From Candidatus Hydrogenedentota bacterium (GTDB lineage Bacteria; Hydrogenedentota; Hydrogenedentia; Hydrogenedentales; SLHB01), in contig JAJDAB010000218.1 in assembly GCA_029262095.1 (NCBI GenBank), positions 1-10,608 on the forward strand: DNA of 10,608 nt. Reading direction: 5' to 3'. Below the pieces are notes generated by a model. That model made no database searches and was not told the origin of the DNA. It saw nothing but the letters and a program-made list of their open reading frames with translations. Both the position numbers and the translations under genes were made by a program. This document shows positions 5,158 to 10,608 of this stretch, piece by piece. Each line of letters starts with the position of its first letter. Positions within the stretch are counted from its first letter, which is position 1.

Positions 5158-6411
5158 CTACTTGCCTGGTGCCCGTTTTCTGAAATACTGGCGGTGAGGT
5201 TTGAGCAGAATTTCCATGCGTTCGCCATCGCGAATGACGTCTAGTGTGACCGGTTCTCCGGCGGTAACGTTGAGTTTGATATAGATTTCGACACTCTTCG
5301 TGAACGGATCGGATTCTACGCCATCCACAGCAACGATGATGTCGTCCTCTTTCAGTGTGTGAATGTTGAACACCTTCGCCGCAGGATCGACGTCGGTAAT
5401 TCGAGCAGCGAATCCGTCGACGGGAAGCTTGAGTGTTTCTTTTTCGGCGTCCGAAAGTAGCTCCGTGAAAAAGTAATATTCAGGATCAATGGTCAAAAAT
5501 CGGTAATAGATATCCGTCCACCACCATTCCGACGGCAGTGCGACCGTAAGGTTTTCCGTGCGCTCGCCCCGGAGCACGGCAAGCTCGATTGATTTCGTAT
5601 CAGGGCGCGGTACCTTGTCGTATCGATATTGCAGGTCGCCGAACGTATGGACTGGAACGCCCTCGATCGCCGAAATTACGTCGCCAGCTCGTAGGCCTGC
5701 ATCTTTCGCCGGGCCGCTTACCGATTTGATGGCCAAGCCCTTCGCGATGTCGAGCTTAATGCCGATACGCTCGATATCTGGATAGCGATACATGTCGCGG
5801 ACTTTGTTCAGCGAACCGTTCTCTTCGCGGTCGCGAAGTGTGTAGTCCTGGATGAGGTGGCACTCCACGCAACGACCCCGATCCATCTCGGCCGCTTTGA
5901 GCGAAGCGATTCCGCGCGGAAAAAACGATTCCGGGCGCGGCTGTGCGGGTAATTCACCCGCATTGTATCGGTCGTGCAACTTGAGTCCTTTTTCGAGGGC
6001 GAGTTGCAAGCTGTCATGATCGAGGTACTTATCCGCGGAATCCGCATCACGACCGCCATAGCGCATATAGATGTATTCGTCCGCGTTCATGATGAAGTAA
6101 TAGAGCGCATTGTTGCGGTCATAATCGAAGAGGCCGATGTCGACGTTTCGTAGGTCGGTAATCCTCGCGCAGACATACTGGTCCAGCAGCTCCCCCCGAG
6201 GGGAATCAAGTGGCGACTGCACAACCTGTGCGTCGAATACGCGGCAGTTAATTCAAGGGGCGCAACGGAAGGCAATTAACATGGGCTTGCCGGTCCGCTG
6301 GGCCTCTTCACGCGCGTGTTCGTAATATTCGTGCCAGTCGATATCGTTTGCCGCTGAATTCGCGATTAATGCGGCAACGCTGATCGCTAGAGCTAGCCCA
6401 AGCTGTCTCAT
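5158..6411 (-). CDS. Thioredoxin-like/PDZ selenoprotein (in-frame TGA = Sec53, CxxU motif)
   Basis: Reading from the ATG at 6409..6411 (AGGA about 9 bases upstream, ATGA overlap with the upstream gene) gives 417 residues with one internal TGA at 6253..6255. Residues 1-21 are a signal peptide. About 23-150 is a thioredoxin-like domain: a helix (WHEYYEHAREEAQRTGKP), the strand MLIAFR, then C50-A-P-U53-I-N-C56-R-V-F-D; it continues YVCARI, DIGLFDYD, YYFIMNADEYIYMRYGGRD. C181-V-E-C184-H185 is a CxxCH motif. PDZ domains lie at about 213-292 (GLRAGDVISAIEG) and 329-405 (LKEDDIIVAVDG). As I recall, databases list a Trx7/PDZ domain-containing (seleno)protein family with Cys or Sec at this site. The frame is the same on both sides of the TGA, family-like sequence continues without a gap, and a SECIS-like hairpin follows, so recoding to selenocysteine is far likelier than a nonsense mutation. 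It probably acts as a periplasmic thiol oxidoreductase. Calling only the part after the TGA (start near 6222) would lose the active site. Confidence 0.88.
6214..6235 (-). promoter_or_regulatory. Bacterial SECIS-like hairpin
   Basis: On the mRNA, 17 bases after the TGA, CGAC+GCACA pairs with UGUGC+GUCG: nine base pairs broken only by one bulged A on the 3' arm, closed by a GGU triloop that starts 26 bases after the TGA. Bacterial SECIS elements are read by SelB inside the coding region just after the UGA, with a short stem and a G in the first loop positions; this hairpin meets those rules as I know them. Confidence 0.7.
6253..6255 (-). other. Recoded TGA codon (selenocysteine 53)
   Basis: This TGA is in frame with both the signal-peptide start at 6411 and the long downstream frame to 5158. 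It occupies the fourth position of a Cys-x-x-Cys-type redox motif (TGC GCC CCT TGA), followed by ATT AAC TGC. It is the only stop within 418 codons of otherwise continuous coding sequence. Confidence 0.87.
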
Positions 6412-7241
6412 AATTCGGTATCCTGTTCTCTTGTCGTTTTCATGACTCTATCTTCAATCGCACTGAATTCCTCGAGGGGCTTGCGCGCGAGGTAGCCCCC
6501 CAAATACCTCAAAGGAGGCGTCGTTTCACCGCCCGCCCAAGTCTCGAATTGCTCTACCACTCCGTGCGGAATTTCGTCTCCAATCTCCACGCCATGAAGC
6601 CACGCAAAAGAAACCAAAGTAATGGTTCCGTCAGTCGCAAATCGCCGCGCAGCCAGCTCTCCTGTTACACGCCACGCGCGGAATAGTCTGAGGTAGTAGC
6701 GCGTAACATCTGCGTCCAATTCTTGACGCGAAAGGCCATCATCTTGATTCGTATCGTACCGCTTAAACGATTCGATTTGGTTCTCCGTGAACCCTTCGTC
6801 ATTCTTAGGCGAATCAAGATCAACGTAGCCAAGCGAATACTCGTACATCGACAGTAATTCATCGAGATTTCCGTCCAAGTCCATGTTCCGATCGACTTGT
6901 ACGCCAACGATCGCATGCATTCCGGTCACCATTTCTGGCCGGGTAATTTCGCCATCCTTGTCCGGGTCCATTCGCGCTATCATGCGATACATCCGTGGCC
7001 ACGGTGGTGTTAGTCCCAACTCCTCGAACAGCTCTTCTAGCGGAATCGGCACAGCTTTCGATCTCGAGATCGAATCAAATAGCGCCTCAGCGGCTTCCTT
7101 GCGAAGAATTGCATTCTCAGATTCTTCCGAGGTCAATCCAGAATCGGCACCATAGGTCATCGGAGCATGTAACACGCTCCAGCTGAAGAACAACAAAAGT
7201 GCACGAAAGCTAAGGGATTTCAATAAATTTGGAGAGCGCAT
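6408..7241 (-). CDS. Secreted EF-hand protein
   Basis: A 277-residue protein from the ATG at 7239..7241, with a weak GGAT ribosome-binding site. Residues 1-32 look like a signal peptide (basic start, core RALLLFFSWSVLHA, end near MTYGA). Two calcium-binding loops are recognisable: a canonical one at D92-E103 (DPDKDGEITRPE) and a near-canonical one at D163-E174 (DTNQDDGLSRQE, Asp in place of the usual Gly). A degenerate loop at about D117-E128 (DRNMDLDGNLDE) and an Asp-rich stretch at 141-150 suggest a pair of EF-hand pairs. The C-terminal hundred residues are not recognised. Its stop codon overlaps the selenoprotein start (ATGA), which implies co-translation and possibly a partner relationship. 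Role: calcium binding in the periplasm or at the surface, otherwise unknown. Confidence 0.82.
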   Translation of the reverse strand: MRSPNLLKSLSFRALLLFFSWSVLHAPMTYGADSGLTSEESENAILRKEAAEALFDSISRSKAVPIPLEELFEELGLTPPWPRMYRMIARMDPDKDGEITRPEMVTGMHAIVGVQVDRNMDLDGNLDELLSMYEYSLGYVDLDSPKNDEGFTENQIESFKRYDTNQDDGLSRQELDADVTRYYLRLFRAWRVTGELAARRFATDGTITLVSFAWLHGVEIGDEIPHGVVEQFETWAGGETTPPLRYLGGYLARKPLEEFSAIEDRVMKTTREQDTEL

Positions 7242-7286
7242 TTTATCCAGACTCAGGGTTCAACTTCGGCCAACCGATGATTAGAT

Positions 7287-7316
7287 AGCTTAACAAGCGA
7301 TTGGGCATCGTGTCAA
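7287..7316 (-). promoter_or_regulatory. Predicted sigma-70-type promoter of the EF-hand/selenoprotein operon
   Basis: On the minus strand, a perfect TTGACA (7311..7316) is followed after 18 bases by TAAGCT (7287..7292). Transcription would start near 7280, about 39 bases before the ATG at 7241. The architecture is the same as that of the promoter at 3652..3681 (TTGACA-N18-TANGCT). No terminator separates it from the end of the squalene/phytoene synthase gene. Confidence 0.45.
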
Positions 7317-7339
7317 ACGGTCTAGATAGCACCTCTGCG

Positions 7340-8407
7340 CTATTCTGCCAGCGATATCCGGTCAGCGCTAGCCGGAGAAACATTCGTTAGTGGAAGCCCC
7401 CAGGACGCCACGCGGAACAAGCCCCGCAATATCCAATCATGAAATACGCCGATTCGAGTGAGCAAGACGGTAGCGCGTACTGCGTTGCGGGAGATTTTCA
7501 CTTCGTCGCCAGTTTGAAATCCGCGTTGATTGTTTATCTTGCGCAACGTCAATACGGCCATGCCAAGTGCCCACAGGCAAAACAGACGGATACCGCGTTC
7601 GGTCCTCGGAATGTGCAAAGTATATTCTAGCGCATTTCTAAGATGGCCAAGCGCGATGCCGACTTGTTCGCCCAGCGCGGTTTCGAATGCTTCTGATTCT
7701 TGGCCGGGCGTGAGATCGCGAAGATCGAAATCGTGTTCCGCGAAGGCGGCCTGTGGTAACCAACAAACGTACCGATCTTTGTCGTCCCAAATGTCTTTTA
7801 GAATGTTGGTCATTTGGAGTCCCTGTCCAAATGAAATGCCAAAGCGTTCCAGGTCTCCTCGATTCGCTTCGATTTCCGGGGCGTGCGCGCAAAATATTTC
7901 CGTCAGCATTTCGCCCACAACGCCAGCGACGTAGTAACAATACGCATCGAGTTGCGCTTGATCGCGAAGGCCATGGGCGAACATACCCTCCTGAAAGTGT
8001 TCCATGCCTTTGGCCATGATGCCCACACATCGCTGGACGGCCGCGCGTTCACGTTCACCGAACGACTCGAATATCCGCATGACGGCGTTCGTGTCCGCAA
8101 TGAGCTCACGCTCTCCGGCCCAATCGTCGCCGGTTAGGCGTGGCAATAACGCGTCCGCAAAAGCATCGGGAGATTGCGCACCGCCAATGACCGCAACGAG
8201 CGCTTCGATATGCGAGCGCTTTTCGTCCAGCGAAAAATCTGGACAGTCTTCAATGGTATCGGCGATCCGGCACCAAAGATAGGCATTGCCGACTACGGTG
8301 GAGAGCGGCTCCGGAAGTTGGGGGATCGTCAGAGCAAATGTGCGCGAAACACGCATGAGCATGCGCGTTTGGAATTCCAGATCGGATTGGGCGATTGGAT
8401 TGGACAC
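7340..8407 (-). CDS. Squalene/phytoene synthase family enzyme
   Basis: Joins two prenyl diphosphates head to head (squalene- or phytoene-type products). The first Asp-rich motif D50-TIE-D54 lies in YLWCRIADTIED and the second, D205-IWD-D209, in MTNILKDIWDDKDRYVCWLP; YCYYVAGVVGEMLTEIF and the early VSRTFALTIPQLP are also family hallmarks. Numbering assumes the GTG at 8405..8407 (355 residues), which places a usual-length leader before VSRTF. A TTG at 8471..8473 that overlaps the upstream stop as TTGA would add 22 unusual residues (MTGCVAINVLLCPRF...) and cannot be excluded, since the GTG has no clear ribosome-binding site. The product cannot be decided from sequence alone, and no other hopanoid or carotenoid genes are nearby. 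It is probably co-transcribed with the acyl-CoA dehydrogenase gene upstream. Confidence 0.87.
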   Translation of the reverse strand: MSNPIAQSDLEFQTRMLMRVSRTFALTIPQLPEPLSTVVGNAYLWCRIADTIEDCPDFSLDEKRSHIEALVAVIGGAQSPDAFADALLPRLTGDDWAGERELIADTNAVMRIFESFGERERAAVQRCVGIMAKGMEHFQEGMFAHGLRDQAQLDAYCYYVAGVVGEMLTEIFCAHAPEIEANRGDLERFGISFGQGLQMTNILKDIWDDKDRYVCWLPQAAFAEHDFDLRDLTPGQESEAFETALGEQVGIALGHLRNALEYTLHIPRTERGIRLFCLWALGMAVLTLRKINNQRGFQTGDEVKISRNAVRATVLLTRIGVFHDWILRGLFRVASWGLPLTNVSPASADRISLAE

Positions 8408-8469
8408 CGCGACATAGTATCGAATGCTGAATCTTGGGCATAGCAAAACGTTTATTGCCACACACCCCG

Positions 8470-9636
8470 TCAATACGACTTAGGCAATCCCAACACATGC
8501 TGTCCGATATAGCTCAACGCCATCTCTTGCGAGACGGGCGCTAGTTTATAAAGGCGAATCTCACGCCATAGCCGTTCGATATGGTATTCGCTCGCGTATC
8601 CCATTCCGCCGTGGACCTGGAGCGCAACGTCGCACGCTTCGAACCCGGCCTCCGCGGCGCGAAGTTTAGCCATGTTGGCTTCGGCGCCGCAGCTCTGACC
8701 TTGGTCGAACATTGTGGCCCCTTTGTAGACGAGGAGTTGCGCTGCGATGAGTTTGGAATGGGCGTCTGCAAGGGGAAACTGAAGACCCTGGTTCATCCCG
8801 ATTGGACGGTTAAACACGACGCGTTCGTTCGCGTATTTCACGCCAATGTCGATAGCAGCCCGGCCAATCCCCACGGCTTCGGCCGCAATTAATAAGCGCT
8901 CAGAATTCAACCCGGCTAGCAAGTGATAGAACCCCTGACCCTCTTCGCCGATCAGGTCGTACGCGGGCACGCGCACGTGATCAAGCGTAAGAATGTTCGA
9001 GTCGACGGCGTGGCGACCGAGCTTCTCGATTTCGCTGCGCTCGATGCCCTCAGACTCAAGGTCGAGCATGAAGAGCGACATGCCCAACGTCTTCTTGTCC
9101 ACTTGCTCGTAGGGCGTCGTACGAGCGAGGAGCAGTGTCCGCTGTGCGTGTTTGATGTTGGTCGACCAAACCTTTTGGCCCGTGATGATGTATTCGTCGC
9201 CAACTTTTTCGGCATACGTGCTGATACGCGTGGTATCCGTTCCGGCGTCCGGCTCGGTGACGCCGAATCCAACCTTGAGTTCGCCGCTGGCTACCCCGGG
9301 AAGAAACCGTTGTTTCTGTTCTTCCGTGCCGTATTTGATCACAGGCATCGGCGGAAAAATCGCGAAGTGTACGGGCGAAGCGCCCGTTGTGCCTGCACCG
9401 GACGCGCAAATCTCTTCAAGTAGTAAGCACGCTTCGAAGATGTCCAGACCAGCGCCGCCATAGGCTTCGGGAATCGCGATGCCGAGCCAGCCCGCCTCCG
9501 CAAAAGTCTTAAGGTATTCGTGCGGGTATTCATGATTGCGGTCGCAATCGCGCCAGTACTCCATGTCGAATGTGTCGGCGAGTTCTCGCACCTGGGTACG
9601 GATCATTTCCTGTTCTTCGGTCAGATTGAAATCCAC
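8470..9636 (-). CDS. Acyl-CoA dehydrogenase (FAD-dependent)
   Basis: A 388-residue protein, normal length for the family, when started at the GTG at 9634..9636 (GGAG 8 bases upstream, VDFNLTEEQEMIR). The open frame continues to 9774, but that part runs through a palindromic repeat. It oxidises acyl-CoA thioesters at the alpha-beta bond and passes electrons to ETF. Domains: N-terminal helices, then the FAD/substrate segment GFGVTEPDAGTDTTRI, the beta domain with GQKVWSTNI, and a C-terminal helical domain with QVHGGMGYASEYHIERLWREIR. At the usual medium-chain catalytic-Glu site (YEGT) it has LAPVS, so the base is more likely E246 in LNSERLLIAAEA, the position used by isovaleryl-CoA and long-chain dehydrogenases. 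The C-terminus GQHVLGLPKSY is common in one bacterial subgroup. Chain length is unknown. Confidence 0.9.
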   Translation of the reverse strand: MDFNLTEEQEMIRTQVRELADTFDMEYWRDCDRNHEYPHEYLKTFAEAGWLGIAIPEAYGGAGLDIFEACLLLEEICASGAGTTGASPVHFAIFPPMPVIKYGTEEQKQRFLPGVASGELKVGFGVTEPDAGTDTTRISTYAEKVGDEYIITGQKVWSTNIKHAQRTLLLARTTPYEQVDKKTLGMSLFMLDLESEGIERSEIEKLGRHAVDSNILTLDHVRVPAYDLIGEEGQGFYHLLAGLNSERLLIAAEAVGIGRAAIDIGVKYANERVVFNRPIGMNQGLQFPLADAHSKLIAAQLLVYKGATMFDQGQSCGAEANMAKLRAAEAGFEACDVALQVHGGMGYASEYHIERLWREIRLYKLAPVSQEMALSYIGQHVLGLPKSY

Positions 9637-9668
9637 GAATACGGCTCCGGTTAGGTAGAAGGTCCAAC

Positions 9669-9698
9669 ATTCCACACGAAAACAGGGGGGATTGGCAA
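9669..9698 (-). promoter_or_regulatory. Predicted promoter for the acyl-CoA dehydrogenase gene
   Basis: On the minus strand, TTGCCA (9693..9698, 5 of 6) and TGGAAT (9669..9674, 4 of 6) are separated by 18 bases and would start transcription near 9662, about 26 bases ahead of the GTG at 9636. This is a plausible but unremarkable match. Confidence 0.3.
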
Positions 9699-9744
9699 GG
9701 GCGTCGTCCAGCCGATTACAGCCTCGTACTCTGATGACCAAAAT

Positions 9745-9778
9745 GAGATTGCCGCGTCGCTTCGCTCTTCGCAATGAC
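9745..9778. repeat. REP-like palindromic repeat
   Basis: The outer arms ATTGC (9748..9752) and GCAAT (9771..9775) flank an inner GCG/CGC-rich core. Read on the minus strand it begins GTCATTGCGAAGAGCGAAGC, which closely resembles a dispersed intergenic repeat (GTCATTGCGAGGAGCGAAGC type) that I recall from many unrelated bacterial genomes. It lies between divergent genes, explains why the acyl-CoA dehydrogenase frame is open beyond its true start, and is probably mobile or formerly mobile non-coding DNA. Confidence 0.65.
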
Positions 9779-9813
9779 GAATTCTAGTGCAACGACATGC
9801 CTTAGCTAACGGG

Positions 9814-9831
9814 CGGCCTGTTTGTTGGCCG
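9814..9831 (+). promoter_or_regulatory. Hairpin upstream of the PLA2-like gene
   Basis: CGGCC, 8-base loop TGTTTGTT, GGCCG lies about 25 bases ahead of the ATG at 9856 and just before the strong GGAGGAGG ribosome-binding site. It may be a leader hairpin or an operator. No convincing -35/-10 pair is visible for this gene in 9779..9855. Confidence 0.3.
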
Positions 9832-9855
9832 TGCCGTATAGCGGAGGAGGATTAA

Positions 9856-10296
9856 ATGCCGGCGATGAAGTTGGTTGGGCCGGAGGTACCCTTAGGGTTT
9901 GTGGACGACGGGTGCTCGATGTCCCCAGATGGTTGGTGGCGCAGGGCGTGCCGCATCCATGACTACGAATACCACCTCATTCGGGAATTGGTCGCGCGCG
10001 GGCGAATTCAAGAACGAATCGTTAGAGAGTCGCGAAAGCAGTCGGAGCGCCGGGACGAAGCCTACGCCGCCCGCGCGGAACTCCGGTACATCAGATCCAA
10101 AATCAAATACGCGCGGCGTACGGCGGATATCAACTTGAAGGAAAACATTCGTCGCTGTTCCGAAGCGGGTGGTTCATTGCAGCGGTTGAGTGGTTGGTTC
10201 TTGTCCCGGCGGTATTACGGCGCGGTGCATCGTTGGGGATGGAAAGCGGTACAGGGTCGCGGACACAAAGGGAATTCAGGAGAAAGCAAATCATGA
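9856..10296 (+). CDS. Small phospholipase-A2-like protein
   Basis: A 146-residue, strongly basic protein with an excellent ribosome-binding site (GGAGGAGG ending about 6 bases before the ATG). Near the N-terminus, VDDGCSMSPDGWW is followed by C32-x-x-H35-D36-x-x-Y39, the CxxHDxxY core of prokaryotic, viral and phage PLA2-fold proteins. A second family-like element is A90-D91-xx-L with C101. Between them sits an unusually long, Arg/Lys/Glu-rich segment (about residues 41-88), probably helical. The C-terminal YYGAVHRWGWKAV resembles the ends of small phage-borne PLA2-like proteins. There is no signal peptide. Its stop overlaps the start of the downstream lipoprotein gene (ATGA). Either a lipid-cleaving enzyme or a structural relative; phage ancestry is possible but unproven, as no other phage gene is in view. 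Confidence 0.6.
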   Translation: MPAMKLVGPEVPLGFVDDGCSMSPDGWWRRACRIHDYEYHLIRELVARGRIQERIVRESRKQSERRDEAYAARAELRYIRSKIKYARRTADINLKENIRRCSEAGGSLQRLSGWFLSRRYYGAVHRWGWKAVQGRGHKGNSGESKS

Positions 10297-10608
10297 AGCG
10301 GATACGAGAAGTGTTTATTCTATTGACGTGCGCGGCGATCATGGGGTGCATGACGCCAAAGGGCGATTTCAAGTTGGATTTGGATCAGGCCGCCTTCGTA
10401 GCCGAAACGGGGTTTCGCGCGCTGAACTACAAATCCGAGGCCAAAAAGCAGGCGTACGAGGCCAAGCACGCCAAGATGGGTTGGTTGCGCGATTGGAGTG
10501 AAAAACAACAGGTCCGCAAGGAGCGGTTAGCGACCGAGCAGTACGATCGCATCAAAGATGACCTACCAAAGTTTGTCGACATGTGGAAACAGATCGAAGG
10601 CGAACTCG
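10293..10608 (+). CDS. Putative lipoprotein (3' partial)
   Basis: Begins with the ATG at 10293, overlapping the previous stop as ATGA, with AGGAGA about 8 bases upstream inside the preceding gene. The 105 visible residues start MKRIREVFILLTCAAIMGC: a basic N-terminus, a hydrophobic core and a lipobox-like IMGC with the lipidated Cys at 19. The mature part (LDLDQAAFVAETGFRALNYKSEAKKQAYEAKHAKMG ...) is highly charged and probably alpha-helical or coiled-coil. I do not recognise a family. Translational coupling suggests it works with the PLA2-like protein. It remains open at the window edge. Confidence 0.7.
   Translation, partial: MKRIREVFILLTCAAIMGCMTPKGDFKLDLDQAAFVAETGFRALNYKSEAKKQAYEAKHAKMGWLRDWSEKQQVRKERLATEQYDRIKDDLPKFVDMWKQIEGEL

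Noticed and set aside
6253..6255. Nonsense mutation or frameshift making the Trx/PDZ gene a pseudogene
   Set aside because: The frame is identical on both sides, the TGA sits exactly at a redox Cys position, a SECIS-like hairpin follows, and the downstream 354 residues show no decay.
6329..6344. Minus-strand TGGCACGAATATTACG resembling a sigma-54 promoter
   Set aside because: It lacks the essential GC at -12 (AC instead) and lies inside the coding sequence of the selenoprotein N-terminus.
9637..9774. N-terminal extension of the acyl-CoA dehydrogenase (46 residues)
   Set aside because: It runs through the REP-like palindrome, has no family similarity, and the GTG at 9636 has a proper GGAG and the conserved DFNLTEEQ start.

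Overview
The window is about 10.6 kb of moderately GC-rich bacterial DNA carrying ten complete genes and two genes cut by the window edges. The gene types (a sulfatase-like enzyme, secreted PDZ and EF-hand proteins, lipoproteins, a squalene/phytoene synthase, an FAD acyl-CoA dehydrogenase, a likely sigma-54 promoter and an apparent selenoprotein) suggest a Gram-negative-type environmental bacterium, perhaps from the PVC/Hydrogenedentota part of the tree. That placement is an impression from gene content, since there is no rRNA or marker gene here.

The most notable item lies at 5158..6411 on the minus strand. The reading frame of a secreted thioredoxin-fold/two-PDZ protein is crossed by one in-frame TGA (6253..6255), exactly where a redox motif C-A-P-(TGA)-x-x-C expects a cysteine-type residue. 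The TGA is followed at SECIS-like distance by a 9-bp hairpin with a GGU loop. I read it as a CxxU selenoprotein of 417 residues. Standard gene calling would start it too late, near 6222, and lose the signal peptide and active site. It belongs to a minus-strand operon: an EF-hand secreted protein (6408..7241, ATGA overlap), the selenoprotein, then a secreted DsbD-alpha-like domain protein with a Cys pair (4566..5126). Together they look like an extracytoplasmic thiol-redox module.

Layout, left to right. 1..141 is the tail of an unidentified gene. 143..421 (-) is a cytosolic SelT/SelW/SelH-type CxxC protein. 575..590 is a close sigma-54 promoter match for 624..1901 (+), a LysM + M23 peptidoglycan endopeptidase without an obvious signal peptide. 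1875..3137 (-), a sulfatase-like enzyme with Thr at the nucleophile position, converges on it and follows a small Ig-like lipoprotein (3154..3600, -). A divergent control region (3601..3791) with a tandem 17-bp repeat separates that pair from a SIMPL-domain secreted protein (3792..4490, +). A palindromic repeat lies between this gene and the redox operon. Further right on the minus strand are a squalene/phytoene synthase (7340..8407) and, upstream of it, an acyl-CoA dehydrogenase (8470..9636), probably co-transcribed. A REP-like palindrome (9745..9778) precedes a plus-strand pair: a small phospholipase-A2-like protein (9856..10296) and a lipoprotein that runs off the window (10293..10608), coupled by an ATGA overlap.

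The M23 peptidase gene and the sulfatase-like gene overlap tail to tail by 27 bp. The remaining non-coding stretches are short; the largest are 422..623, 3601..3791 and 9637..9855, and their contents are described below.
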